DNA from: Methanobrevibacter boviskoreani JH1
GTDB taxonomy: Archaea > Methanobacteriota > Methanobacteria > Methanobacteriales > Methanobacteriaceae
Assembly: GCF_000320505.1 (NCBI RefSeq)
Contig: NZ_BAGX02000021.1
Coordinates: 25,701-89,700 of the forward strand
DNA: 64,000 nucleotides
Direction: 5' to 3'
The notes under the pieces were generated by a model that did not search any database, was not told the DNA's origin, and saw only the letters and a program-made list of their open reading frames with translations. Each line of letters begins with the position of its first letter. The stretch's first letter is position 1. Positions 27,191 through 38,000 of the stretch are shown piece after piece. Both the position numbers and the translations under genes were made by a program.

Positions 27191-29275
27191 TTATTCAGAA
27201 CCATAACTTGAAGATAATATATTCTCTGTATAATATCCTGTAAAAATTAATAATAAATAATCTTCAAAATAAAATTCATCTTCATCAAATAATGAGTTTA
27301 AATCTTTTTCTAATATTTTAAAAATAAACTTACCTTTTTTATTCATTTTTTCAATATAATAATTGTTTTTTTGTAGGACTTCGGTTGCAAATAATTTTAA
27401 AACATTATATTTATTACAATTTAAAATAAAATTGGAGAAAACTTCCCCATTTTTGTTGTTACTCCTTTTAAAATTGTCAATTAAGGAAATAAATTGTCCC
27501 AATAAATAATATTTTAATGAACAATCCTCTTCAATTAATTTAAAGATTTCTTCTTCATCCTCAGCTGAAATCTTTTTTTCTTCATCTTCAGTTGAACTCT
27601 GGTCATTATTCTTAATATTATATTTTGAAAAAATATTTTTTAATTCTTTTATATTGTCTTCATTCAACATTTTATCCTCCAAAAATTCTTTATTCAACAT
27701 ATAATAATAATTTAAATTTTGGATAATAGAATTTCTATACGAATTTTCATTATTTGTGTTCTTTTGATATTTTAGTAATAGATTTAAAACAATTTCATTC
27801 AACATTTTTCTGTTTAAAGAATCACTATTTAATTCATAAATAAAACTAAAAATACTATTCATATATTTAACAAATATTGACACTGTTTTAGAATCAAAAC
27901 CCCTAAAAATACCTTTCTCTCCACTAATATCATTTAAGTATATATCATAAAAATTAAATAAATTTGGATATTTAACCCCTTCTTTGTTAATATTAACAAA
28001 AAATGATTTAAAAATGTATTCTAAGTCAAAAAGATTAGTTATATAATTTTTTTCTTTAGTAATATCAAAAGTTAAAGGCTCATTTAATAAATAGTTGCAA
28101 CAATTACCCTCATTATATAATTTTATTTTTTTATTAAATTCTACTAAAAATGCTTGATAATTTTCTACATATTTATTTATTATATAAGTATTGCCTTTAC
28201 TTTCACTGTAAAAAATCAAATCATAGTTAAAATCATTTGAATTATCTTTTAAAAATTCATTAATTTTTGAAAATGAAGGTTTATCTGTATTTGATATTTT
28301 TGTAAAAGAACTATACTCTTTATTTCCTTTAGATTTAGGTATAATCATTATAGGTGCATTTAAACTTTTCTTAATATTATTCTCTGCAGTACGTAAATAA
28401 GAATTACATTCATTACATATTCTTAAATGTGCATTATTCATTTTATTTGAATAATTAAATGAAGAAGATTTAGATAATGCATAACTTCCTATTGAAGAAT
28501 AAGTTATACTTTCTTTTCCACAAAATGAACAGTGCCCCCTCTCAAAATTTTTAATTTTTTCTTCTCTTTTTTTAAAAATCTTTGAATAAAAAATAAATAT
28601 ATCATTAATTAAATCTAATTCATTATTAAAACAACAAGCTAAATAAAAATTAGATTCATCTTTTTTTATAAATTCCTCGGATTGCTTTAAATTTATAATC
28701 TTTTTAGAAATTTCATCAGATTTTTCCAAAATAAAACTATAATAATCAATTATTAATGAAGAAATTTTATCATAAGAATAATCATTAAAAAATTTTAAAA
28801 AAAATGACTTTTCAAGCTTATTTAAAGGACAAGAATTTATAAAATTATTATAATCATTGTAAATATTATTTAATACAGCATTAAATTCTTTATTATTTTT
28901 GTTAGATTTAACTGAACGTTCAATTTTTTTTTGAAAATTGATAAATTTTTTTTCACTAAATTTTTTATTTTTTAAAAAATCATTATCTAATTTTATAAAA
29001 AATGGAGATAAACCTAATAAATGTGATTTAGATGGAATCATAAATCTTTGATCTGTAGATATAAAAAAATCATTATGAAAAATTGAGTGATTAAAATATT
29101 TATTAAAATCAAATGATTCTTTCTTATAAAAATCAACAAGTTCAAAATTATAATTATCAAAATTAACCAATAATATATAATCTTTATCTTTTGTATCTTT
29201 TCCAAAATCATCTAAATTATTTTCAGATAACCATTTACCATATTCGATTAAATCATAAATCATAAAATAATTCAC
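27191..29275 (-). CDS. cas8b: Cas8b (Csh1-like), type I-B Cascade large subunit
   Basis: 694 residues, Lys/Asn/Phe rich. A central zinc finger is visible: CSFCGKESITYSS...ICNECNSYL (about residues 253-300). The C-terminal third contains the acidic stretch SSTEDEEKKISAEDEEE and helical sequence typical of Cas8b. Placement between cas6 and cas7 with the size and zinc finger identify the subtype I-B large subunit, which recognises the PAM and recruits Cas3. It starts 5 bases after cas6. Confidence 0.9.
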   Translation of the reverse strand: MNYFMIYDLIEYGKWLSENNLDDFGKDTKDKDYILLVNFDNYNFELVDFYKKESFDFNKYFNHSIFHNDFFISTDQRFMIPSKSHLLGLSPFFIKLDNDFLKNKKFSEKKFINFQKKIERSVKSNKNNKEFNAVLNNIYNDYNNFINSCPLNKLEKSFFLKFFNDYSYDKISSLIIDYYSFILEKSDEISKKIINLKQSEEFIKKDESNFYLACCFNNELDLINDIFIFYSKIFKKREEKIKNFERGHCSFCGKESITYSSIGSYALSKSSSFNYSNKMNNAHLRICNECNSYLRTAENNIKKSLNAPIMIIPKSKGNKEYSSFTKISNTDKPSFSKINEFLKDNSNDFNYDLIFYSESKGNTYIINKYVENYQAFLVEFNKKIKLYNEGNCCNYLLNEPLTFDITKEKNYITNLFDLEYIFKSFFVNINKEGVKYPNLFNFYDIYLNDISGEKGIFRGFDSKTVSIFVKYMNSIFSFIYELNSDSLNRKMLNEIVLNLLLKYQKNTNNENSYRNSIIQNLNYYYMLNKEFLEDKMLNEDNIKELKNIFSKYNIKNNDQSSTEDEEKKISAEDEEEIFKLIEEDCSLKYYLLGQFISLIDNFKRSNNKNGEVFSNFILNCNKYNVLKLFATEVLQKNNYYIEKMNKKGKFIFKILEKDLNSLFDEDEFYFEDYLLLIFTGYYTENILSSSYGSE

Positions 29276-29280
29276 CCATA

Positions 29281-30009
29281 TTATATTAAATCAATCATAC
29301 CAAATCCTAATCCTGATTTTTCGCCTAAACCAGCATCGTATGCAAATTTCAACAATTCTTTATCTCCTTCCAATATTAAATCCATCATATAAGCCCTATG
29401 AAAAGTTCTTTTATCACCTTTTTCAATTGAAATTCTTTTACTTTTTACATTTCTCATTTCTGAATAAATCTTAATTTTTTTATCAGTTCCATCTAAATCA
29501 TTGTACTTTAAATATTTATTAATCAAATTTTTCTCAAGATTTCTAAAGAACTGATCCCCGGGCGCAAGATCCCAAACTTTTAGATTACCCTTAATTTCTT
29601 TTTTAGTTCTTACAATTATCGGAGACAAAGTTTTAACATTAATTTTATCTGCAAAATCTGGAACAGGAAGTAATTCTACTTTCTGTACAAAAAGATCTTC
29701 ACCAATGAAGTTAACAGTTAAATCATCGAGGAACCCTTCAACAAGACTTTTGATTAAATAATCATCAGAAGAAGAAATTAAAAAGTCAATCATCCCATTT
29801 TGAGATAAAAAGCCTTGTTTTGTAATTTTAAAATTATGTATATGTATTTGAGAAAAAGTAAAATATTTGTAAGAATTAGAAGAGTGTAATTTTTTAGAAA
29901 ACTCTAAATCAGCAATTTTATTATAAATAATGGCTGATATTATGTGATTATAATTAAAAGGTATTTTCAATCTATTATTTTTAGATTTCAATAAAATTTT
30001 AAGTCTCAT
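29281..30009 (-). CDS. cas6: Cas6, crRNA-processing endoribonuclease
   Basis: 242 residues of the double-RAMP Cas6 family, which cuts pre-crRNA 8 bases before each spacer. The C-terminal glycine-rich loop GLGEKSGLGFGMI (end of protein) is diagnostic. Histidines in SQIHIHNF and FHRAYMM are candidates for catalysis. ATG 30009 is preferred over GTG 30015, which overlaps the AAGGGTGTG ribosome binding site. It is the first gene of the cas operon, so the operon promoter lies in 30016-30390. Confidence 0.92.
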   Translation of the reverse strand: MRLKILLKSKNNRLKIPFNYNHIISAIIYNKIADLEFSKKLHSSNSYKYFTFSQIHIHNFKITKQGFLSQNGMIDFLISSSDDYLIKSLVEGFLDDLTVNFIGEDLFVQKVELLPVPDFADKINVKTLSPIIVRTKKEIKGNLKVWDLAPGDQFFRNLEKNLINKYLKYNDLDGTDKKIKIYSEMRNVKSKRISIEKGDKRTFHRAYMMDLILEGDKELLKFAYDAGLGEKSGLGFGMIDLI

Positions 30010-30015
30010 ATTCAC

Positions 30016-30389
30016 ACCCTTTTTATAGTTTTATATCTTTTTTTTAATTATTTATATAATTTTCTATTTAAACTCGGTATTTTTTCTATATTTTTTAACT
30101 ATTTTATAAAAATTTGGTTAATAATTAAATATTAAAATTTTTCCAATAATTTTTTAATTTTTAATTAAATATTTCTTAACTTATATTATTTTTTCTATAT
30201 ACTTATTTTATCATAATCCATTTAATTATAATTTTATTTTTTATTAAAATTTTATTTTAAACTTTTAATCCAAAAATATATTATTTTAATAATCGGATTT
30301 ATAAATCATATATTGTGGAATATGATTTTAATCATATAATGTCTTATTTTAATTTGATAATTCAAATTATTCAATTTAAGTATAAACTA
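30016..30389 (-). promoter_or_regulatory. Upstream region of the cas operon
   Basis: About 370 very AT-rich bases between cas6 and a stray CRISPR repeat. No gene is present. Several TATA-like strings occur on the minus strand (for example around 30040-30060 and 30180-30200), so the operon promoter must be here but cannot be placed exactly. Confidence 0.4.
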
Positions 30390-30419
30390 TTTTCAATCCT
30401 ATAATGGTCTTATTTTAAT
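30390..30419 (-). repeat. Solitary degenerate copy of the type I-B CRISPR repeat
   Basis: Thirty bases match the array repeat at 28 positions (first base T for A; eleventh base T for C: TTTTCAATCCTATAATGGTC then TTATTTTAAT). It lies 1.6 kb beyond the leader-distal end of the main array, next to cas6. Directly on its other side begins a truncated phage gene, whose stop codon is supplied by the repeat. Confidence 0.85.
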
Positions 30420-30654
30420 TCCAAGATTTAACAGGAACACCAATTTTTTCTCCAGTCTGGAAATATTCATGTTCACGGTCTACAATCTGATAGTCTTTAT
30501 AGGCTACAGCTATTTCACGGATTTCCTCAGGTGTAAAAGGTTTTTCACCGCGATTATAATCACAGTCCGCTTCTCCAGGAATCATTACCGGTGCAGTAAA
30601 AAGTAGTTCGTTGGTTTTATCACTTTTTTGTGATATTTGTTGTAGTGATTTCAA
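30415..30654 (-). pseudogene. N-terminal fragment of a phage prohead protease-like (XkdF-type) protein
   Basis: 79 residues from a TTG with a well-placed GGGTGAT. The sequence LFTAPVMIPGEADCDYNRGE, FTPEEIREIAVAY and IVDREHEYF resembles the start of XkdF-like/capsid-maturation serine protease domains (conserved Asp, Glu-Glu and His of the fold). Full proteins are much longer. The frame is cut off after VPVKSWN by the CRISPR repeat, whose ATTAAAATAAG supplies the TAA. It therefore looks like a virus-derived fragment joined to a CRISPR repeat. Family assignment is by pattern recognition only. Confidence 0.55.
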
Positions 30655-30921
30655 TGCAAATCACCCTATAATTGTTTTTAATTATTTATTTTAAAATTAG
30701 GAGTTTGAAGGGAAGAAAAAAAGAATTATCCTAAAAAGAGCTTTTTAACATGAAAAACATTATAATAGTATAAACAAAAAAAAGGATTTCATATATATTC
30801 TTCCCTTCAATAATATAAGGTGGACAAATAGAACCACCCAAAAAAAATAATAATAAAAATAAATTGTAATTAACAATTAATTACAAAAAAGATTAAATTT
30901 AGAATTTTATAGGAATAATAT

Positions 30922-31149
30922 TTATTTAATACATTCTTTTGGTATTTTTCTTACATAAGGATTGTCATTAATTATTTCTTCAATGAGATTACCCTTTTTA
31001 TTAAATAATACACATCTTCGTTGAGTTGTGTTAGCATGTCCTCCTTCCCCAAATTTTATATGATTTTTAATCCCATAATCTATTTTTAATATGAAATCTG
31101 AAAATATTATTTCCTCTTTTTTAACATTTTCCTCATCATTCATTGACAT
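30922..31149 (-). CDS. Small acidic protein of unknown function (paralogue A)
   Basis: 75 residues. GGGGGAGGT lies ahead of the ATG, so it is probably translated. It is a paralogue of the next gene: both share SDFILKIDYG or SDFIVKIDYG, and then LFNKKGNLIEEIINDNPY or LFDKEGNLIEEVIDDNPY. No known domain is recognised. It belongs to a minus-strand cluster of three small genes plus a phage fragment, between cas6 and the CRISPR array. A phage origin, an anti-CRISPR or a CRISPR accessory role are all possible and untested. Confidence 0.6.
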   Translation of the reverse strand: MSMNDEENVKKEEIIFSDFILKIDYGIKNHIKFGEGGHANTTQRRCVLFNKKGNLIEEIINDNPYVRKIPKECIK

Positions 31150-31268
31150 AAAATATATACCTCCCCCATATCACAACTTTTTTTAATCATCTTTTTTCTA
31201 CATTAATCAAAAAAATAGAATTATTATAATTAAATTAATTATTAATTACAAAAAAAGCTTTTGCAGGA

Positions 31269-31529
31269 TTAATAAATAATATTATTGTTTTCTGAAAAAA
31301 CCTCATTTAAATCTTCATATGGAAAATCAAATTGATAAGGATTATCATCAATTACCTCTTCAATAAGATTACCCTCCTTATCAAACAATCTAAACCTACG
31401 ATTACATGCATCAGAACATCCTATAAACCCAAATTCTCCCTTATTTTTATCACCATAATCAATTTTCACTATGAAATCTGAAAAAAATATTTCATCCTCA
31501 TCAACATTACCAAAAAGTATTACAGACAT
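31269..31529 (-). CDS. Small acidic protein of unknown function (paralogue B)
   Basis: 86 residues with the same core as its neighbour at 30922: FFSDFIVKIDYGDKN, then RRFRLFDKEGNLIEEVIDD and NPY. The N-terminus (MSVILFGNVDEDE) and the C-terminal 20 residues differ. GGGGAT precedes the ATG. Length and conserved core suggest a small beta-rich domain of about 60 residues. Function unknown. Confidence 0.6.
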   Translation of the reverse strand: MSVILFGNVDEDEIFFSDFIVKIDYGDKNKGEFGFIGCSDACNRRFRLFDKEGNLIEEVIDDNPYQFDFPYEDLNEVFSENNNIIY

Positions 31530-31561
31530 AACTTATCCCCGCACAAAAATCATCTTATTTT

Positions 31562-31945
31562 TTATTCCTCATCAATTAATTTAACAAGATCTTTATGTTC
31601 CGGATATTTTTTAATCAAATCCAAAGCCATACGGACATCATCTTCATAAATATCTTCAATGTCATATTCATACATTTTTCCAAAAAGATTAACCCATTGA
31701 TATAAACCTAATGTTCCTTTTCCATCAACATCCAAATCTCTCATAAATCTTTCATGTACCTTCTCATGATGGGTCATAAGTAAAGGAATACAAGCATCAG
31801 GTAAACTAACAAGCTCTTCTATATGTTGTAAAATATATGGTCTATTAATTTTATATTTTTTATGTAATTGTTCATCATATTCTGATGCTAATACTCCATC
31901 AAGTGTATATTCAAATTCATATCCAGGTATTAAATTGCTTTTCAT
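31562..31945 (-). CDS. Small protein of unknown function beside the CRISPR array
   Basis: 127 residues, charged and probably helical: IPGYEFEYTLDGVLASEYDE, HIEELVSLPDACIPLLMTHH, DVDGKGTLGLYQWVNLFGKM, DVRMALDLIKKYPEHKDLVK. AAGGAGG is well placed before the ATG. It is first of the minus-strand cluster of small genes, 85 bases beyond the leader-distal end of the array. I recognise no family. Confidence 0.6.
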   Translation of the reverse strand: MKSNLIPGYEFEYTLDGVLASEYDEQLHKKYKINRPYILQHIEELVSLPDACIPLLMTHHEKVHERFMRDLDVDGKGTLGLYQWVNLFGKMYEYDIEDIYEDDVRMALDLIKKYPEHKDLVKLIDEE

Positions 31946-32029
31946 AAAGTTTAATCCTCCTTATTATACTACTTTTAAGTAGATTTCACGTTTATAAGAT
32001 TTAATTTCTAAAATCTCTAATTTAGTATC

Positions 32030-35000
32030 ATTTCAATCCCATAATGGTCTTATTTTAATTGGCAGTAATGGAACAGCACCATCAGACTTGATAGCATTTC
32101 AATCCCATAATGGTCTTATTTTAATTTGCAATTCCAGAAATTCTATAAGGATTATCAATCATTTCAATCCCATAATGGTCTTATTTTAATACTGCAATAT
32201 GGAGTTTTATGGGATTATTAAAAGAATTTCAATCCCATAATGGTCTTATTTTAATCTAATCACTAGTAAATACAATGGGGGAAAATGATTAATTTCAATC
32301 CCATAATGGTCTTATTTTAATAAACTGCCTCTGGGGTACTAGTATTATTGATACTATATTTCAATCCCATAATGGTTTTATTTTAATTAAGCCCTTAGTT
32401 GGATCACATACATAAAAACGGTTATTTCAATCCCATAATGGTTTTATTTTAATTGGGATATTGCTTCAACTATGTATGCAGATATTCAATTATTTCAATC
32501 CCATAATGGTCTTATTTTAATGTTTGAATCAGTTGATGTTTGTTTTTCTATTATCATATTTCAATCCCATAATGGTTTTATTTTAATTGAAGTAGCTGAT
32601 TCAGTTGTGAAAGCTTGGGTGAAATTTCAATCCCATAATGGTCTTATTTTAATCTGGCAAGAATACAGTGTATTCCTCCTTGAAAGTCTATTTCAATCCC
32701 ATAATGGTCTTATTTTAATCTTGTTAATGTATAGGTTCCAAAAGATAATTTTATATTTCAATCCCATAATGGTCTTATTTTAATAATATATGGTGTAGGT
32801 TCATCTAATCTAACAGGCGAATTTCAATCCCATAATGGTCTTATTTTAATCACAGCAATTTTAGTTACAGTAGCATCTTTGGGTAATTTCAATCCCATAA
32901 TGGTCTTATTTTAATATCGTCTATTGTTGACAATGTTTGGGGATAGGTAGGATTTCAATCCCATAATGGTCTTATTTTAATGTGCATTGGGAGTGAACTC
33001 AGTAAAAGACTTGACGGTATTTCAATCCCATAATGGTCTTATTTTAATTCCAACAGGTTTTACCATTACGCATAGTCCACAGTGTAATTTCAATCCCATA
33101 ATGGTCTTATTTTAATTCTTTAGTAACTACAAGTATAGGTCAAAATAAGAATGATTTCAATCCCATAATGGTCTTATTTTAATCTTCTTTTATATCTATT
33201 GTTGATTACCGCTACCTTCATTTCAATCCCATAATGGTCTTATTTTAATCAACCGCCGACATAACTAAAAAGGAGTTTAAATTAATTTCAATCCCATAAT
33301 GGTCTTATTTTAATTCGAAAGGCAAATACATATTTCCTAACAATTCTAACAGATTTCAATCCCATAATGGTCTTATTTTAATACTACTCTTCTTTGATAA
33401 ATAAAACAGTCATGGTCATTTCAATCCCATAATGGTCTTATTTTAATGGAAATTTTAAAAATAGAGCTAAACAATTAACCGAATTTCAATCCCATAATGG
33501 TCTTATTTTAATTATTACCAACACCATTAGGTATTGCAGGCATATTCATTTCAATCCCATAATGGTCTTATTTTAATATGAATAATAATGCTTCTGCTAC
33601 AAGTCCTGCAACGATATTTCAATCCCATAATGGTCTTATTTTAATGAATTCAAAAGAATCAGTCTTTTTGACTCTTTTTACTATTTCAATCCCATAATGG
33701 TCTTATTTTAATAGAGGGAGATATTGAGATTGATGGTTTCTGTTTCTAATTTCAATCCCATAATGGTCTTATTTTAATTGCACGGTATCTTATGATTGGT
33801 TTTGTGGATTATGAATTTCAATCCCATAATGGTCTTATTTTAATTTCAAAGAAACCTTCTAAAAAGGGACATACCAAAATCATTTCAATCCCATAATGGT
33901 CTTATTTTAATCATGTCCGCCTGCCCAATGAAGATTATATTTAATTATTTCAATCCCATAATGGTCTTATTTTAATGCGGAGAGAATTTGTAGGAATATT
34001 TATCTTGAGGGTATTTCAATCCCATAATGGTCTTATTTTAATTCTTCAGATTCTACGTTGAGTATAGTGAATGATTCATTTCAATCCCATAATGGTCTTA
34101 TTTTAATCCGGATAAACCATTCTATATCTATTTAACTAAGACTATTTCAATCCCATAATGGTCTTATTTTAATGAATACTTATGGTTCATAATATAAAAA
34201 CATATAATAATTTCAATCCCATAATGGTCTTATTTTAATAGGATTAACTCATCATTTTTGGGTTCCTCATATTCATTTCAATCCCATAATGGTCTTATTT
34301 TAATACCTTCACCCATGACGATTATAATTCAACTACTTGGATTTCAATCCCATAATGGTCTTATTTTAATAAGTAACAATAAATTAAGATTTCTAACTGG
34401 TTTAATATTTCAATCCCATAATGGTCTTATTTTAATGGTGATAACCTGTATGTAGCACAAATCATAGGTGGCCGATTTCAATCCCATAATGGTCTTATTT
34501 TAATATAATATGTAGTATGTGTTGTTTCTCATGTATATTCTATTTCAATCCCATAATGGTCTTATTTTAATCTTGTTTTTTCATCCATTTACTCATCTCC
34601 ATAAGTTTATTTCAATCCCATAATGGTCTTATTTTAATCGGGCATGATGTCATTCAATTCATCAGATGAAGGGTATTTCAATCCCATAATGGTCTTATTT
34701 TAATATGTATTAGGAAAGTTATCACTTTTGCCAATAATTTATTTCAATCCCATAATGGTCTTATTTTAATTTGCTTACCAACTAACAGTAGAAGTGGTGC
34801 TGGTCCTATTTCAATCCCATAATGGTCTTATTTTAATACGGAAATATTCTCCTTTCTAAATTTTAAAGGTTTTTATTTCAATCCCATAATGGTCTTATTT
34901 TAATCAATGTTGGTGGAGATTCATTCACGGATATGTTCTCATTTCAATCCCATAATGGTCTTATTTTAATACATCTAAAATATGAATGGAGAAACTTCTC

Positions 35001-38000
35001 AGATGTATTTCAATCCCATAATGGTCTTATTTTAATACATCTAAAACATGAATGGAGAAACTTCTCAGATGTATTTCAATCCCATAATGGTCTTATTTTA
35101 ATTTCTCTTAACTCCTCAGCTTCAATACCTATAATTTCATTTCAATCCCATAATGGTCTTATTTTAATCCGTTTAATCATTCTTGAACCCCCAGTCTTGG
35201 TTACATTTCAATCCCATAATGGTCTTATTTTAATAGGATTACCTGCAGGAATTAGTATGGATAGTATAAGATTTCAATCCCATAATGGTCTTATTTTAAT
35301 TATTATAATTATTAATATACTTTAAAATGTTCTTATATTTCAATCCCATAATGGTCTTATTTTAATTGAAATGAATAAGGGTATGAACATAATGCAATCC
35401 TAATTTCAATCCCATAATGGTCTTATTTTAATTCTTATTTTTTTAATTTTAATCTTTTCATCTCCAACATTTCAATCCCATAATGGTCTTATTTTAATAT
35501 CTACATTACCTCCACTTTCAAGTATTTGAAGCTTATTTCAATCCCATAATGGTCTTATTTTAATTTGCATTGTCTTAGCAGATGAGGACATGTCAAACTA
35601 TTTCAATCCCATAATGGTCTTATTTTAATTTCCCTAATGTCCTTATTCTTGACATCAACTCTAATATTTCAATCCCATAATGGTCTTATTTTAATGCATT
35701 ATTTGAAACAGGAGGTTGATGATAAGCTTTCATTTCAATCCCATAATGGTCTTATTTTAATTTTAAAAATTTCTGGTATAATCTATCATATTGTATATTT
35801 CAATCCCATAATGGTCTTATTTTAATCTTATCGCTGCAAGAGACATACTTGAACAGAATAATATTTCAATCCCATAATGGTCTTATTTTAATTGGTTTCA
35901 TTAACCAATTCAAAAGGAGAATTATTGGCATTTCAATCCCATAATGGTCTTATTTTAATCTGTTAGCCTTGTTAGTGAATGTGAAATTCATTTTACATTT
36001 CAATCCCATAATGGTCTTATTTTAATTGGGAGTAGACATTACTTCCACGAAAGGAAAAATAAATTTCAATCCCATAATGGTCTTATTTTAATTTATCGGT
36101 AACCACAGATGAAGGATCCATCAAATATATTTCAATCCCATAATGGTCTTATTTTAATTATCACTTCGTTTGTTTTTAGAATGTTTTCATGGGTATTTCA
36201 ATCCCATAATGGTCTTATTTTAATTTGGATCTAGTGTTAGTACTTGAACCAATGAAAACATTTCAATCCCATAATGGTCTTATTTTAATATGATGTTCGA
36301 AGATGAAAACGGTAGATTATACAAATTTCAATCCCATAATGGTCTTATTTTAATTAGTAAGCTATTGAATATCCAATAGCTTGAATTTCCATTTCAATCC
36401 CATAATGGTCTTATTTTAATCCATGTAACTCTTTGAATCTTACCACCAGTACCCTCATTTCAATCCCATAATGGTCTTATTTTAATGGATTACTATAAAG
36501 TTAATGGTTGTACTTATGAGTTATTTCAATCCCATAATGGTCTTATTTTAATTGTCAGTATGCTCGTGGTGTAATGTTAAATTTTGACATTTCAATCCCA
36601 TAATGGTCTTATTTTAATTACTCCTTCAAGACAAACAAGGAATTGTCTAATATAATTTCAATCCCATAATGGTCTTATTTTAATAAATTAGCTTATCGCA
36701 GTTTAAATCAAACTCTCTTTATTTCAATCCCATAATGGTCTTATTTTAATCTAGAAGAACGGCAGTTACATGAAGCCGATGAGTATTTCAATCCCATAAT
36801 GGTCTTATTTTAATTCCTGTGAAAGAATCCAATACGCTTGTTGGTGTAAGATTTCAATCCCATAATGGTCTTATTTTAATATTTACGGAGCATATGAGGA
36901 CGGAGACGATTATAGTCATTTCAATCCCATAATGGTCTTATTTTAATAATCTCCAAGTCATATGAACCTGGAGCACCAGTAACATTTCAATCCCATAATG
37001 GTCTTATTTTAATATTAAAAAGAGAACTACAAGAATTACCTGAAGAAAAAAATTTCAATCCCATAATGGTCTTATTTTAATATGGACATGAAAGGGTTCA
37101 TGGTAAATATGGTAGTAATTTCAATCCCATAATGGTCTTATTTTAATTTCAAGATGTTGTTTAAATTCTTTTTCCATTATTACATTTCAATCCCATAATG
37201 GTCTTATTTTAATATGAACCTGCAAAGACCACCACAACCACCATTAATAAATTTCAATCCCATAATGGTCTTATTTTAATTTTATCTCCAGAATGAAATT
37301 CAAACAGTTTTACAATATTTCAATCCCATAATGGTCTTATTTTAATTAGATACAACAAGCCTTATCCGTTCTGGGGCATTATCATTTCAATCCCATAATG
37401 GTCTTATTTTAATACTTGACCCACCAACTCAAGGACGGGAATCAATACATTTCAATCCCATAATGGTCTTATTTTAATTAGGACCAAGTACATAGAAATT
37501 TGCAACATTTCCTGATTTCAATCCCATAATGGTCTTATTTTAATTGCTCTGTTTTCACAGACATTTGCAATTATTCGGATATTTCAATCCCATAATGGTC
37601 TTATTTTAATCAATACAACTAAAATAGAAAAAGAGGGTTATATTTTAATTTCAATCCCATAATGGTCTTATTTTAATGAAGACTCGGTGTACATATACAG
37701 GCACATAATAATGATTTCAATCCCATAATGGTCTTATTTTAATTTCTAAACTAACAAAATATGGTTTTGATAATCCACTATTTCAATCCCATAATGGTCT
37801 TATTTTAATGATACAGTGCAAGTGTTGAAGGCTATAAGGTATTATCATTTCAATCCCATAATGGTCTTATTTTAATTGATTTCCACAACCTATACCCATA
37901 GCTGCTTTCTCCATTTCAATCCCATAATGGTCTTATTTTAATTTGAATTAGCAGAAGATAGTCAAGCTGCTGGGCAAATTTCAATCCCATAATGGTCTTA

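Noticed and set aside
32472..35825. Open frames on the plus strand encoding repeated FQSHNGLILI peptides
   Set aside because: They are the CRISPR repeat read in one frame, with spacers between. They have no ribosome binding site or real protein character.
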